A DNA stretch of 42,295 nucleotides, taken from the NCBI GenBank assembly GCA_012031965.1, contig JAAUSC010000040.1, positions 1-42,295 of the forward strand. Reading direction: 5' to 3'. The DNA is from Scytonema sp. RU_4_4 (GTDB taxonomy: Bacteria > Cyanobacteriota > Cyanobacteriia > Cyanobacteriales > Nostocaceae). A model generated the notes under the pieces. That model was given only the letters and a program-made list of their open reading frames with translations, did no database searches and had not been told where the DNA came from. Position numbers and translations under genes: made by a program. Position 1 is the first letter of the stretch. Each line of letters opens with the position of its first letter. Below are positions 1-8,617 of this stretch, piece after piece.

Positions 1-523
1 CGCGCCATAGGTACGCCCGTGAAATGCTCCTAAAAAAAGCAACGATCAGGGAACGCCCAGTGTAGTATCTTGCGAGTTTTGATTGCTCCTTCGTTAGACT
101 CTGCTCCAGAGTTCGTGAAAAATACCCTCGCACCATGGGAAAAGGAGCACGGGAGGCTAATTTCTCCGCGAGTTCCACCATTGGTTCGTAGTAAAAATCA
201 GTCCCCGACATATGCAGTAGCTTTGCTGCTTGCTCTTGGATCGCTTGCACAACTTCCGGGTGTGCGTGTCCTGTAGCGGTGACAGCAATTCCTGCTGTCA
301 TATCCAAAAATACATTGCCATCCACATCTTCCACCATACACCCCTCACCCCCAGCCACAACCAACGGGTAGTCGCGGGTGTAGGAAGGGGAAGTGACAGC
401 GCGATCGCGTTCCACAATATCTTTAGCGCGAGGACCAGGTAAAGACGTTACCAAGCGAGGTACACGAGACAGAGGAGTTTTGGATTTTAGACTTTTGATA
501 TTGGAGTGTGAAAGCTCTAGCAT
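1..523 (-). pseudogene. Class-III aminotransferase (acetylornithine/4-aminobutyrate type), 5' part, frameshifted
   Basis: The minus strand from an ATG at 523 encodes the N-terminal part of a PLP-dependent class-III aminotransferase: a leader, then segments reading RDYPLVVAGGEGCMVEDVDG and GIAVTATGHAHPEVVQAIQ, typical of the cyanobacterial acetylornithine-aminotransferase-like family. The window edge removes the rest, including the PLP lysine. After about residue 130 the family sequence continues only by changing frame three times. VFFTNSGAESNEGAIK is in a second frame (change near 131-140), LARYYTGRSLIVAF is back in the first (an A4 run at 77-80), and LGAFHGRTYGA is in the second again (a T7 run at 32-38, minus strand). 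The latter two changes look like single-base gains in homopolymers, so sequencing error at a low-quality end is as likely as real decay. The family call is firm; the substrate is unknown. Confidence 0.7.
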
Positions 524-571
524 GAAAAGTTGATATCAAATTTGAATATTGATTAAATCAGTGAACAGTGA

Positions 572-620
572 TAACTGGTAACTGGTAACTGGTAACTGGT
601 AACTGGTAACTGATAAGTGA
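572..620. repeat. Heptanucleotide tandem repeat (TAACTGG)x5
   Basis: Five perfect copies of TAACTGG run from 572 to 606 and pass into degenerate TAACTGATAAGTGATAACTG. It is a short tandemly repeated sequence of the kind common in heterocystous cyanobacteria. It lies in the gap between the aminotransferase start and msrB (524-848), where I see no gene. Confidence 0.85.
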
Positions 621-848
621 TAACTGTTAAATCGTCTTGCACTATGAAAATATTATCTGTATTTTTTTATGCTAAAAAATTGAAGCAATAAAGTGGTCAC
701 AGCCTACATAATGCTGGAAGGGGAAACATACTGACTTTAAAAAGTCATATTTTAATACTATTGAAGTCAGTTGGAAATCACAGGCAGTAAACTCAGGAAT
801 CAGCGCATTTTGTTCTTAGTGGAAGTTCGGTTGGCAGGGAGTGTTAAA

Positions 849-1256
849 TCAGTCTGGAATAAACCTCAGAGCAACACCGTTGATGCAATAGCGTTTGCCA
901 GTAGGTGCGGGACCATCGTCAAACACATGACCCAAATGTCCACCACAGCGACTGCAATGAACTTCAATCCTGGTCATAAATAAAGACCTATCTTGTGATG
1001 TGCTGATTGCACCTTCGATGGGGTTAAAAAAACTGGGCCAACCAGTGCTACTGTTATATTTAGTACCAGATGTAAACAGTGGCAAACCGCATGCTGTACA
1101 CACATAAGTGCCTTTAGCATACTCTTTATTAAGTGGGCTGGTGTGAGGACGTTCTGTCCCATGTTGACGAAGCACGCAAAACTGTTCCGGTGTCAAGTCT
1201 TCACGCCACTCTTGCTCTGTTTTATTGATTTCAAACTCGCTTTTTGAATTTGTCAT
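849..1256 (-). CDS. msrB: Peptide-methionine (R)-S-oxide reductase MsrB
   Basis: This 135-residue protein reduces methionine-R-sulfoxide in oxidised proteins, using a thiol relay normally recharged by thioredoxin. It has the complete single-domain MsrB fold signature: two zinc-binding CxxC pairs at C53/C56 and C101/C104, the GWPSF segment at 72-76, HLGHVFDDGP near 107-116, and the catalytic cysteine C124 in RYCINGVAL followed by RF. Length matches the family. There is no signal peptide, so it is cytoplasmic. It is transcribed alone, with repeat-rich gaps on both sides. The start ATG at 1256 gives the usual short hydrophilic leader before the conserved EWRE..LTPEQF..LR segment. Confidence 0.95.
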   Translation of the reverse strand: MTNSKSEFEINKTEQEWREDLTPEQFCVLRQHGTERPHTSPLNKEYAKGTYVCTACGLPLFTSGTKYNSSTGWPSFFNPIEGAISTSQDRSLFMTRIEVHCSRCGGHLGHVFDDGPAPTGKRYCINGVALRFIPD

Positions 1257-1788
1257 ATTTTTTAAATTTTAATCTTGTAAAACATAGATATAGCGTAACA
1301 AATACATTCAAATCTTACTGTTACCTTTTGGTCTAGCCTTTGACACTCCCCACGGAAAGACGCGCCGGAGGATTCTTGCTAAGCCCTGAGTCCTTATGTG
1401 TACGCTGCGCCAACACGAAGTGTGTACTCTGCGCTTACGTGTACGCTGCGCCAACACGGGGATTTCAATGAATGTACCCTTTTTCGGTCAAAGTTCATCT
1501 CATTTCTGGGCTTTCCTTGCCTCTCATCAGAGAGTATGACAACTCATTTCGAGAGAACGAATCGCACCCATCCGCACCCTTAGTGTGTTACCAATCTTTA
1601 TGGCATTATCACAAATCTTTGCTGTTACTTGAAGCACACGTTAAAATTATATCCGAATCTAACATCGGGGAATATGCTGGACTTATACTACTTCAGTTAA
1701 GCCTTTTACCGCGAGTAACCGTGCATCTTGTGAGAAAACAACAAAGCTCACGCTTTCGATTTGACCTTACATAACAAAAAAACGGATA
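1257..1788. other. Intergenic region with a 20-bp direct repeat and a GC-rich stem
   Basis: No convincing gene is seen in this 530-bp gap; the one longer open frame (1472-1774) has no recognisable protein character. A 20-bp sequence, GTGTACGCTGCGCCAACACG, occurs at 1398-1417 and again at 1439-1458. Just before it, 1347-1373 (CTCCCC...GGAGG) can form a stem and resembles sequence often seen beside IS200/IS605-type elements in cyanobacteria, so this may be a decayed mobile-element remnant. That last point is only a resemblance. Confidence 0.4.
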
Positions 1789-3084
1789 ATGCGGATTCTC
1801 ATTTATTCTTACAACTATCATCCAGAGCCAATTGGAATTGCTCCTTTAATGACTGAACTGGCAGAAGGACTAGTAAAACAAGGTCACGAAGTGCGAGTGA
1901 TTACGGGAATGCCCAATTATCCTCAGCGTGAGATCTATCAAGAGTATCGGGGCAAGTGGTATATCATTGAACAAAAAAATGGTGTTACCATCCAGCGTAG
2001 TTACTTACGGATTAAGTCTAAACCGAACTTGATAGATAGATTGCTATTGGAGCTAAGCTTTGTATTCACAAGCTTGCCACAAGCTCTCAACGGTTGGCAA
2101 CCTGATATCATTCTCCTCACAGTACCACCACTGCTGGTATCCCTACCAGCAACATTACTAGGTCGGCTATATAACTGTCCTGTCGTACTAAATGTACAAG
2201 ACATATTACCAGAAGCCGCTGTGCATGTTGGACTCATCAAAAATAAATGGATGATTCGTGCTTTGCAAGCAATTGAGCAATTCGCATACCGTAGCGCACA
2301 CACCATTAGCGTCATTGCTGATGGGTTTATGGAGAATTTAGTCGAGAAGGGAGTTCCGGCTCAAAAAATTGTTTGCATTCCCAACTGGGTGAATGTCAAT
2401 TTTATCTGTCCCTTACCAAAAAAGAACAACCCATTTCGCATCGCCTATCAACTAGAAGGCAAATTTGTTGTGCTTTACTCCGGCAACATTGCCTTGACGC
2501 AAGGATTAGAGACAGTCATTGAAGCTGCATGTAGTCTGCGTCACATCCCAGAAATCATCTTTGTCATTGCTGGAGAAGAAAGAGCATTGAAAAGATTGGA
2601 GGAATATTGTCAAAGATGTGGAGCTTCCAATGTGTTGCTCTTACCTCTGATACCGCGAGAAAAATTACCCGAAATGCTCGCAGCGGCAGATGTGGGTTTA
2701 GTGGTGCAAAAACGCAATGTCATATCTTTCAATATGCCTTCCAAAATCCCAATGTTGTTAGCTAGTGGGCGTCCCATTGTCGCGTCAGTTCCTGCTTCCG
2801 GTACAGCAGCGCGGGCAGTGCGTAAGAGTGGCGGCGGCATAGTTGTGGCACCAGAATCACCGCAAGCGCTAGCAGATGGAATTATGGATTTATATAACAA
2901 TCCAGCAAAAGTGACAACGCTGGGTTCTACAGGAAGGCTGTTTGCGATAGAGCGTTATTCATTTGAGCAAGCCTTAGCTGAGTACGAAGCCCTATTCGCT
3001 GAAGTTATTGCTACAAGCTCCGAATCACCTTCTTCAGGTATGTTAGCAAAATTAACTTCCAGTAAATCGATTATTGATATCTAG
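1789..3084 (+). CDS. Glycosyltransferase family 4 (WcaI/WbuB-like)
   Basis: This 431-residue protein is a retaining GT-B glycosyltransferase of family 4, likely acting at the cytoplasmic membrane face in exopolysaccharide, glycan or glycolipid synthesis. The N-terminal half starts with RILIYSYNYHPEPIGIAPL, the donor-independent start typical of WcaI/WbuB-like enzymes, followed by EGLVKQGHEVRVITGMPNYP. A DILPEAAVHVG segment lies near residue 139. The C-terminal nucleotide-sugar half has VVLYSGNIALTQGLETVI near 228-245, FVIAGEE, and the family motif region FNMPSKIPMLLASGRPIVAS near 312-331. It stands alone here, so the polymer it serves is unknown. No good Shine-Dalgarno precedes the ATG. Confidence 0.88.
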   Translation: MRILIYSYNYHPEPIGIAPLMTELAEGLVKQGHEVRVITGMPNYPQREIYQEYRGKWYIIEQKNGVTIQRSYLRIKSKPNLIDRLLLELSFVFTSLPQALNGWQPDIILLTVPPLLVSLPATLLGRLYNCPVVLNVQDILPEAAVHVGLIKNKWMIRALQAIEQFAYRSAHTISVIADGFMENLVEKGVPAQKIVCIPNWVNVNFICPLPKKNNPFRIAYQLEGKFVVLYSGNIALTQGLETVIEAACSLRHIPEIIFVIAGEERALKRLEEYCQRCGASNVLLLPLIPREKLPEMLAAADVGLVVQKRNVISFNMPSKIPMLLASGRPIVASVPASGTAARAVRKSGGGIVVAPESPQALADGIMDLYNNPAKVTTLGSTGRLFAIERYSFEQALAEYEALFAEVIATSSESPSSGMLAKLTSSKSIIDI

Positions 3085-3247
3085 TCAATTGAAGAAGGTA
3101 GAGGAGCTACTACGCCTTTGGGGCAGCGTTTAGTGCCAAATAACTTAGCTACAATTGTCCATAGCCTATCACTATGGACGGTTAAATGGCTTATAGGCCG
3201 CACGAATTTGGTGAATGAATTGGTAAATCCGTCTCGACATTAAGTCT

Positions 3248-3340
3248 TGGTTTGACTGTGAAATTGTTGTAGCAAACACTGAATCATTGTCGCCTCATCA
3301 AGAACTGACGGAAGATTTGATGTCAATCATCCACTGTTTT
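3248..3340 (+). pseudogene. Possible remnant of an IS607-type serine recombinase (tnpA) 3' end
   Basis: In the 390-bp gap between the glycosyltransferase and tRNA-Pro, one frame reads WFDCEIVVANTESLSPHQEL then TEDLMSIIHCF without a stop. It resembles the part of IS607 TnpA just before its C-terminus: compare EEFETEVVIINKSSE and ELVQDMIELITVFSARLYG in the intact copy at 11469-12110. Nothing recognisable lies upstream in that frame, and after 3340 it diverges. A second frame, overlapping and continuing to a stop near 3453, also looks protein-like (FDVNHPLFWLQYWKAIDAV...), so another gene fragment may be present. Confidence 0.35.
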
Positions 3341-3474
3341 GGTTGCAGTATTGGAAGGCAATTGATGCAGTCGCAGCTTTGGGGACAGTCACTAGCTATG
3401 CTAGAAAAATTGCTCTTGAAGATTTAGCCAGTGAGGGTCTCCAGAAAGACTAACAGATAAGTGTTTCAAAAAAT

Positions 3475-3547
3475 CGGAGCGGCGGGATTCGAACCCACGA
3501 CCTCCACTACCCCAAAGTGGCGCGCTACCAAGCTGCGCTACGCCCCG
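3475..3547 (-). tRNA. tRNA-Pro (anticodon GGG)
   Basis: On the minus strand this 73-nt sequence folds as a complete cloverleaf: acceptor stem CGGGGCG/CGCTCCG, D-arm GCGC-loop-GCGC with AGCTTGGTA, anticodon stem CCACT/AGTGG around the 7-nt loop TTGGGGT, and T-arm GTGGG-TTCGAAT-CCCGC. The loop places GGG at positions 34-36, which reads proline codons, followed by the usual purine at 37. CCA is not encoded, as is common in cyanobacteria. It follows the rpoZ/DUF1818 cluster on the same strand. Confidence 0.95.
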
Positions 3548-3599
3548 TAGTCAACTTTCCAAGTATAACATCAAAAACCACAATTATCAAGGTCTATTT

Positions 3600-3965
3600 T
3601 TAAAAAATCTTGAGCATAACAGAGGCTTCCAACAAACCAGCAACAGCGGAATCATTCCATTTCCCTTCTGCACAACGCCCTGTTTTCAGGATAAAGCGTA
3701 GACTGTAGGCATGAGGATAACCTTCCACTTCCATCCAGAATAAATCGCTTTCAGCTTCACAGGTAATCTTTTCCTCATCCATTAATTCAGTTGCAATTTG
3801 CCTCACGCTGTCTGCTAGTTGCGCTAGTAACCGACAAAAATCATTTAACTCAGCTTCAGTTAACTCGATCGCCCACTCGTCTGTACCCACTAAACCTTTG
3901 AAATCTGGCGCTGCTGGGTTCCAGCCGATACGCCAACCAAGTCCACTTTTGACAACACGTTCCAT
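3600..3965 (-). CDS. DUF1818 family protein
   Basis: This is a protein of about 121 residues belonging to DUF1818, a family I know from cyanobacteria and plastid-bearing lineages and whose function is unknown. The recognisable blocks are ERVVKSGLGWRIGWNP at the N-terminus, GLVGTDEWAIELTEAELNDF, LMDEEKITCEAESDLFWMEV and GYPHAYSLRFIL. I start it at the internal ATG at 3965, because the five codons upstream of it come from an adjoining heptad repeat and family members begin with MERVVKSG. There is no signal peptide or membrane segment. It is the third gene of a minus-strand run behind rpoZ and the secreted protein; a repeat-derived hairpin at 3972-4031 separates it from them. Confidence 0.85.
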   Translation of the reverse strand: MERVVKSGLGWRIGWNPAAPDFKGLVGTDEWAIELTEAELNDFCRLLAQLADSVRQIATELMDEEKITCEAESDLFWMEVEGYPHAYSLRFILKTGRCAEGKWNDSAVAGLLEASVMLKIF

Positions 3966-3971
3966 ATTTGA

Positions 3972-4031
3972 AAAAGTCAAAAATCAAAAGTCAAAAGTCA
4001 AAAGATTTTTTAACTTTTAACTTTTAACCTT
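3972..4031. repeat. Inverted heptad repeats between two minus-strand genes
   Basis: Tandem AAAAGTC units (3975-4003) are followed by AACTTTT units (about 4011-4030). The two blocks are nearly inverted copies, so the transcript could fold into a long AT-rich hairpin, allowing G-U pairs. It fills the whole spacer between the secreted-protein gene and DUF1818 and could act as a weak terminator or processing site. Confidence 0.7.
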
Positions 4032-4640
4032 TTACTTTAACAGCTGCGCGCCTCCCTGTTTGGGTACTCGTCTGGGAGTTGGGGTTGTTTCCTCTGGCTG
4101 CGATGAGGAGGGAGTGGGGGTAGAAGCTGGTATATTTTGCGATTTAGAACTGAAAACATTAACCAAGGCTTGCACCAAAGCATCTCGTTGACGGCGGTTT
4201 AGGCGTGCAACAGCAGCGCGATCGCCATCAAAAGGATTTTTTCGCAGATTATCTTTCCCAGGATAACTCGTTTCATACATCACTTCATTGACACCCAGAT
4301 AATCAGCCAAAGTCAGCTTCCAATCCAGTCGATAGTTTGGTGGACGTCCTTTCAAATAGGAGTGATACCGTATCATACGACTGACCAAGGTGTTATTTTC
4401 CGCGACTTTCCCCGTTTCTTTGCTAATGTACTGATTTTCTCGGGGTAAGTCGGGTAATTGTTGATAAACTGCTTGCCAAGCATCACTAGGACTGGCTGTT
4501 TGAGCGTCAGCAGGTTGGGAAAAACTGAAAAGAAGTACACTAAGCAGTAATATCCCAACTTCCCTGAGAGTATCCTGGAAGAGGAGACAAGAAACAGGGC
4601 GAGTAAATATACTATTATTATTCTTTCTCATCCTCGTCAT
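4032..4640 (-). CDS. Secreted or membrane-anchored hypothetical protein
   Basis: This 202-residue protein has a basic start (MTRMRKNNN) and a hydrophobic stretch near 28-42 (EVGILLLSVLLFSFSQ) ending in ADAQ, which reads as a signal peptide with cleavage near residue 47. The mature part contains SDAWQAVYQQLPDLPRENQY, then LTLADYLGVNEVMYETSYPG and FDGDRAAVARLNRRQRDALV. It ends in a low-complexity tail rich in proline, threonine and serine. I do not recognise a named domain; it looks like a conserved cyanobacterial hypothetical. It sits 37 bp behind rpoZ on the same strand, so it is probably co-transcribed. Either of two ATGs three codons apart could be the start. Confidence 0.7.
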   Translation of the reverse strand: MTRMRKNNNSIFTRPVSCLLFQDTLREVGILLLSVLLFSFSQPADAQTASPSDAWQAVYQQLPDLPRENQYISKETGKVAENNTLVSRMIRYHSYLKGRPPNYRLDWKLTLADYLGVNEVMYETSYPGKDNLRKNPFDGDRAAVARLNRRQRDALVQALVNVFSSKSQNIPASTPTPSSSQPEETTPTPRRVPKQGGAQLLK

Positions 4641-4677
4641 CTCCCTTGTCCTCTAATTTCTTCCAGCTAGCATTACT

Positions 4678-4914
4678 TTAGACTTCACCAATAATTTCTG
4701 GTTGAGTCAGCTCATCAGACATTTCGATAATTGCCCTCAGTACTGGCTTCATCATTGCATCATCTGCATTGTCAAAGTCTTCATAACGCCGACGCTTAGC
4801 ACGATTTGCCACTTGAACTGTAATGCGGTAACGATTTGAGGCTGCATGAATGAGATCCTCAGCACGGTGCATAATTTGCGATTGAGTCGTCTCGAACTTA
4901 GAACGCTTTAGCAT
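4678..4914 (-). CDS. rpoZ: DNA-directed RNA polymerase omega subunit
   Basis: This 78-residue protein matches the cyanobacterial form of RpoZ, a small subunit that helps fold and hold the beta' subunit of RNA polymerase. It begins [20 protein letters not shown], contains [26 protein letters not shown], and ends [12 protein letters not shown], all characteristic of the family. Length is normal for cyanobacteria. It is the first gene of a minus-strand run that continues with the secreted hypothetical protein and DUF1818. Confidence 0.93.
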   Translation of the reverse strand: MLKRSKFETTQSQIMHRAEDLIHAASNRYRITVQVANRAKRRRYEDFDNADDAMMKPVLRAIIEMSDELTQPEIIGEV

Positions 4915-5092
4915 AATTACTGGTTCTATAAGTCATTCTCTTCAGTTTAGCAGCACCAACATGCTTACTGCCGGATTTTAAGTGCTAGCAATCTCTCTAT
5001 TGAGGGTAGGAGAAAATGGAAACTGTATTCCTAGTTCTAATTGCTATACTACTTGCTATACTACCAACATTTTCTAGCCGAAGCGTAATGTA

Positions 5093-5482
5093 CTACTGAG
5101 TTTTCGCTTCAGACTCATTAGTGAATGAACACTCTACCGTAACTTTGAGATGGCTTTCAGCAGTGCCTTTGGTTACATAGGGAATGCCTGCTTCACCACC
5201 TACTTTGATACCGAATTCTAGAGTGACTTTATTAATGTTGGCGCTGGAAATTTTTTTAAAAGCATTCAAAACATAGACAGTGTAGGCTTGAATCGTCACG
5301 TCAATTGTTTGAAAATTTAGCAACATCTGTTTTCGCGATGCTTCAGCATTCCATCCCTTATCTGTTAGGACTTCTTCTTCTGTGATGACTTCACTCCTAA
5401 CTAAGGGAGCTTTTATGTCCTCGGTGGTTTCAATGTAAATAATAGTATTATCATCTAATTTGATAGGCGTAAGCTGTGTCAT
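5093..5482 (-). CDS. Trypsin-co-occurring domain 1 (TRYPCO1 / CU044_2847-like) protein
   Basis: This 129-residue protein resembles the TRYPCO1 (CU044_2847) family, a small domain found beside proteases and STAND NTPases in bacterial conflict loci. It starts with an acidic beta segment, TPIKLDDNTIIYIETTED. The diagnostic C-terminal part has TIQAYTVYVLNAFKKI, then KVTLEFGIKVGGEAGIPYVT and ESHLKVTVECSF. It has no signal peptide. It is divergent from the caspase/nSTAND1 gene, with 130 bp between their starts, an arrangement that suggests shared control. The family's biochemical role is not established; by analogy I infer it is an adaptor or regulator of the neighbouring caspase. Confidence 0.75.
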   Translation of the reverse strand: MTQLTPIKLDDNTIIYIETTEDIKAPLVRSEVITEEEVLTDKGWNAEASRKQMLLNFQTIDVTIQAYTVYVLNAFKKISSANINKVTLEFGIKVGGEAGIPYVTKGTAESHLKVTVECSFTNESEAKTQ

Positions 5483-5612
5483 AGAATGAATTTTTCCTGG
5501 AACATTATAAGATTATTTAATAACTACAAAACTTTTCAGGAAAATTTGTAAAAGGTTTTGTAGAAATTAACAAATACTCAAGTTCTCATAACTGCCACAG
5601 GATTTTCAAAAG

Positions 5613-8486
5613 ATGAGTCGAGATGCTTTGGTAGTCGGAATAAATACTTATGAGCAGTTAAAAAGCTTAAACGTGTCACATCTTGATGCTGAGGCGATCG
5701 CACAATTGTTGGAGAAGTATGGTGAGTTTAAGGTCAAGCGACTACCTGCTGTTAAAGATAAACAAAATAATACGATTAGCGTCGGTCAAAAAACCCAAGT
5801 CTCTTTGACTCAGCTAGAAGAAGCAATCGTTCAACTGTTTAAGCCGGAGGGGAAGCATATTCCAGACACAGCGCTTCTGTATTTTTCCGGGCATGGATTA
5901 CGTAAAAACAGAGGCATTCAGGAAGGCTTTTTGGCTACCAGTGATGTTAATCCTGAAGAGGGTAAGTGGGGACTATCTCTGCAATGGCTGCGCCGACTGC
6001 TGCAAGAAAGTGACGTAGGACAGCAGATTATTATTTTAGATTGCTGCTACAGTGGGGAGGTATTGAATTTTGCTGAGGCAGATCCGGGGGATAGGGGGAA
6101 AGGACGCGATCGCTGTTTTATTGCAGCATCCCGCGAGTTTGAGGTGGCGTATGAGGGAATTGATAGCAAGCATGGTGTGCTAACCGCCGCACTGCTTAAA
6201 GGACTCGAACCCAAGCAAGAGCGATGGGTAAACAACTACACCTTGGTAGATTTTCTCAATCAGGAGCGCCATGTCTTTCCCCAGCGTCCAATTTTTGCCA
6301 ACTCAGGTGAGCCAATCAATCTTACCCGTAAGTGGACAGTATCTGTCAAAGAATCTGCTGTTGCATTAGAGCAAACTATCTGTCCTTACAAAGGATTGGA
6401 TTATTTTGACTACAACGACGAAGACCCTAAATATTTTTACGGGAGAACATTTCTCACTGACAAGTTATTAGAAAAGGTACGCCAGGGAAATTTTCTTGCC
6501 ATACTGGGAGCATCAGGGAGTGGCAAATCTTCAGTAGTCAGAGCAGGATTACTCCATCAACTGAAGCTGGGACGGCGGTTGTCAGCCAGCGATCAATGGA
6601 AAATTCTACCGATTATTAGACCTGGTGAGCATCTACTCCATAGTTTAGCAGTGCCATTTATCGAGAAAGGCTTATCAGCCGTTGATCGCGCCGTCCAACT
6701 AGCTAAAGCTGAGGAATTGATCGCAAAAGGAGCTGAGGGGTTAAGACAGTTGGTTTTTGCTACAGACACTCAGCGTGTCGTGCTGGTGGTGGATCAGTTT
6801 GAGGAAGCTTTTACCGTGTGTCGGGATAGTACTGAACGACAGCAATTTTTTGAGTGTCTGCTGGGTGCATTGGAGCGGACTGATAATAAACTCTGTGTGG
6901 TGCTGGTGATGCGAGCTGATTTCTTTGGTAAGTGTGCCGAGCAGGAGTATGCCGGATTAACTACCAAGATTCAGGAGCATCAGGAAATCGTGATGCCTAT
7001 GAAACCGGAAGAGTTGGAGCAAGCTATTATCGAACCTGCCAAACAGGTTGGTTTGGAAGTGGAGTGCGAACTCGTTACCCAGATGATAGCAGATGTAAAA
7101 GGCTCACCAAGCAGTTTGGTGTTGTTGGAATACTCCCTGACAGAACTTTGGAAGCAGCGCCAGGATAACTGTCTGCGGCTCAACACTTACATTCAGCTTG
7201 GTGGAGTCATAGGGACGCTGCAAAAACGAGCTACACAAGTGTATGAATCATTTCCTGAGGAGCAGCAGACAGCAATCCGACATATTTTTCTGGCGCTGAC
7301 TCAGTTAGGTGAAGGTACTGAGGACACGCGCAGACAAGTGTTGAAAGGGAATTTGGTCAATTCCCGGTATCCAGAAGGGCTGATTGATGAAGTCATTCAG
7401 CGGTTGACAGATGAAAAGTTAATCGTCACCAGTGAACGAGACGCGAAGGGGTCAGCATTCAATCGAGTTGCTGTGGTAGACGTAGCTCATGAAGCATTGA
7501 TTCGCCACTGGAAGTTGTTACGTCAGTGGATAGATGAAAACCGCGATGCTTTGAGAAAACAGCGGAATATTGAGAAAGATGCAAAGGATTGGCAAGAAAA
7601 CGGTAAGCCTATAGATGATTTCTTGTTAAGAGGACTGAAGTTGTCTACAGCAGAAGATTTTCTTCAGCGTTATGCAGATAATCTGCCTTTGTCGGATCTT
7701 GCTCAAGAATTTGTGAAAGCGAGTCGAGCAGAGCGCGATCGCCTCCGTAAACAAGATAGAGTACGTAGGCAGAGGTGGATGGGAGTTGCGATCGCCTTAG
7801 GTATTTTAGGAATCGCTTTCGGCATCCAGCAATATCAGTTTAGGATTCAGCAGGAGCGTTTTAAAAAAACCCTTGAAGCTATCTTTCTTGATACAGAACC
7901 TGAAAAAATCTCGAAGGCTCTACCTAGCTTTCTTAAACAAGCGAAACAACTCAATTCCCAAGATGTAGATTTAGCACTTAGTTATTATCGCAGCATTCTC
8001 ACAAAAATCAACAAACATTTAAAAAATGTTCCAAATATCGAGCTTCTAAGAAAAGAAGCCGAGAATTCTTTAGCGTCGATACTTGAAGAAAATCGTCTAA
8101 AAAAAGAACTCACTGACCATTTTACAGATAAACGATTCGGTGAAATTTTACCAAATACTGAATATAAAGATTTAGCAAAGCGCTATACAGAAGGTGCTCT
8201 AAAAACAACCTACAAAATTCTCATGACAGATTTTGGAGCAGGAGCAGACCTAAATCACGATGGTCAAATAAACAATAAATTAGAGGCAGAACAAATGCCA
8301 TGTGATACCCTAATTGAGATTGAAAAAATATGGCGGCAAGAGAACGAAAAATGTGTTTGGCACTCTACATTCGATTCTCTTAACTGTATTGATGGTAAAA
8401 CATTAACAGCATTAATATTTGATTACCCTACAGGTACTGAATTGGTTATGGAGCGTGTCAATTACTGTAGTTCACAGATTAAGTAA
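5613..8486 (+). CDS. Caspase-like (peptidase C14) / nSTAND1 NTPase protein with C-terminal membrane segment
   Basis: This 957-residue protein has a caspase-family domain at about 1-240, with the catalytic pair H94 (YFSGHG) and C145 (ILDCCYSG). It is followed at about 257 by CPYKGLDYF..ED..YFYGR, the start signature of nSTAND1 ATPases. A Walker A (GASGSGKSS, 299-307) and a Walker B (LVVDQFEE, 391-398) follow, with a winged-helix-like part ending near 640 (VDVAHEALIRHW). Many relatives end in WD40 or TPR repeats. Here there is instead one membrane segment (WMGVAIALGILGIAFGI, about 722-738), a helical stretch, and a C-terminal part containing an EF-hand-like loop, DLNHDGQIN. The family model is an NTP-gated protease switch in defence or programmed death; the trigger and the substrate are unknown. 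Its start is set by the ATG before SRDALVVGINTY. Confidence 0.92.
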   Translation: MSRDALVVGINTYEQLKSLNVSHLDAEAIAQLLEKYGEFKVKRLPAVKDKQNNTISVGQKTQVSLTQLEEAIVQLFKPEGKHIPDTALLYFSGHGLRKNRGIQEGFLATSDVNPEEGKWGLSLQWLRRLLQESDVGQQIIILDCCYSGEVLNFAEADPGDRGKGRDRCFIAASREFEVAYEGIDSKHGVLTAALLKGLEPKQERWVNNYTLVDFLNQERHVFPQRPIFANSGEPINLTRKWTVSVKESAVALEQTICPYKGLDYFDYNDEDPKYFYGRTFLTDKLLEKVRQGNFLAILGASGSGKSSVVRAGLLHQLKLGRRLSASDQWKILPIIRPGEHLLHSLAVPFIEKGLSAVDRAVQLAKAEELIAKGAEGLRQLVFATDTQRVVLVVDQFEEAFTVCRDSTERQQFFECLLGALERTDNKLCVVLVMRADFFGKCAEQEYAGLTTKIQEHQEIVMPMKPEELEQAIIEPAKQVGLEVECELVTQMIADVKGSPSSLVLLEYSLTELWKQRQDNCLRLNTYIQLGGVIGTLQKRATQVYESFPEEQQTAIRHIFLALTQLGEGTEDTRRQVLKGNLVNSRYPEGLIDEVIQRLTDEKLIVTSERDAKGSAFNRVAVVDVAHEALIRHWKLLRQWIDENRDALRKQRNIEKDAKDWQENGKPIDDFLLRGLKLSTAEDFLQRYADNLPLSDLAQEFVKASRAERDRLRKQDRVRRQRWMGVAIALGILGIAFGIQQYQFRIQQERFKKTLEAIFLDTEPEKISKALPSFLKQAKQLNSQDVDLALSYYRSILTKINKHLKNVPNIELLRKEAENSLASILEENRLKKELTDHFTDKRFGEILPNTEYKDLAKRYTEGALKTTYKILMTDFGAGADLNHDGQINNKLEAEQMPCDTLIEIEKIWRQENEKCVWHSTFDSLNCIDGKTLTALIFDYPTGTELVMERVNYCSSQIK

Positions 8487-8617
8487 AATGTAAACAAAAA
8501 ATAGCTTAACTAATTTTTTAAACTCTATTTTTTTTGCATTGACGACAAGTTAATGCCATTTTCTAAAATTCAGATCAATCCAGTTATTTTCCCTATGGTT
8601 TTTGGAATGTAAATGTT

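Noticed and set aside
1472-1774. 100-codon open frame between msrB and the glycosyltransferase
   Set aside because: Composition and sequence are not protein-like, there is no ribosome site, and it lies in a repeat-bearing gap.
4373-4558. 61-codon minus-strand frame inside the secreted-protein gene
   Set aside because: It is an overlapping frame of a better-supported gene.
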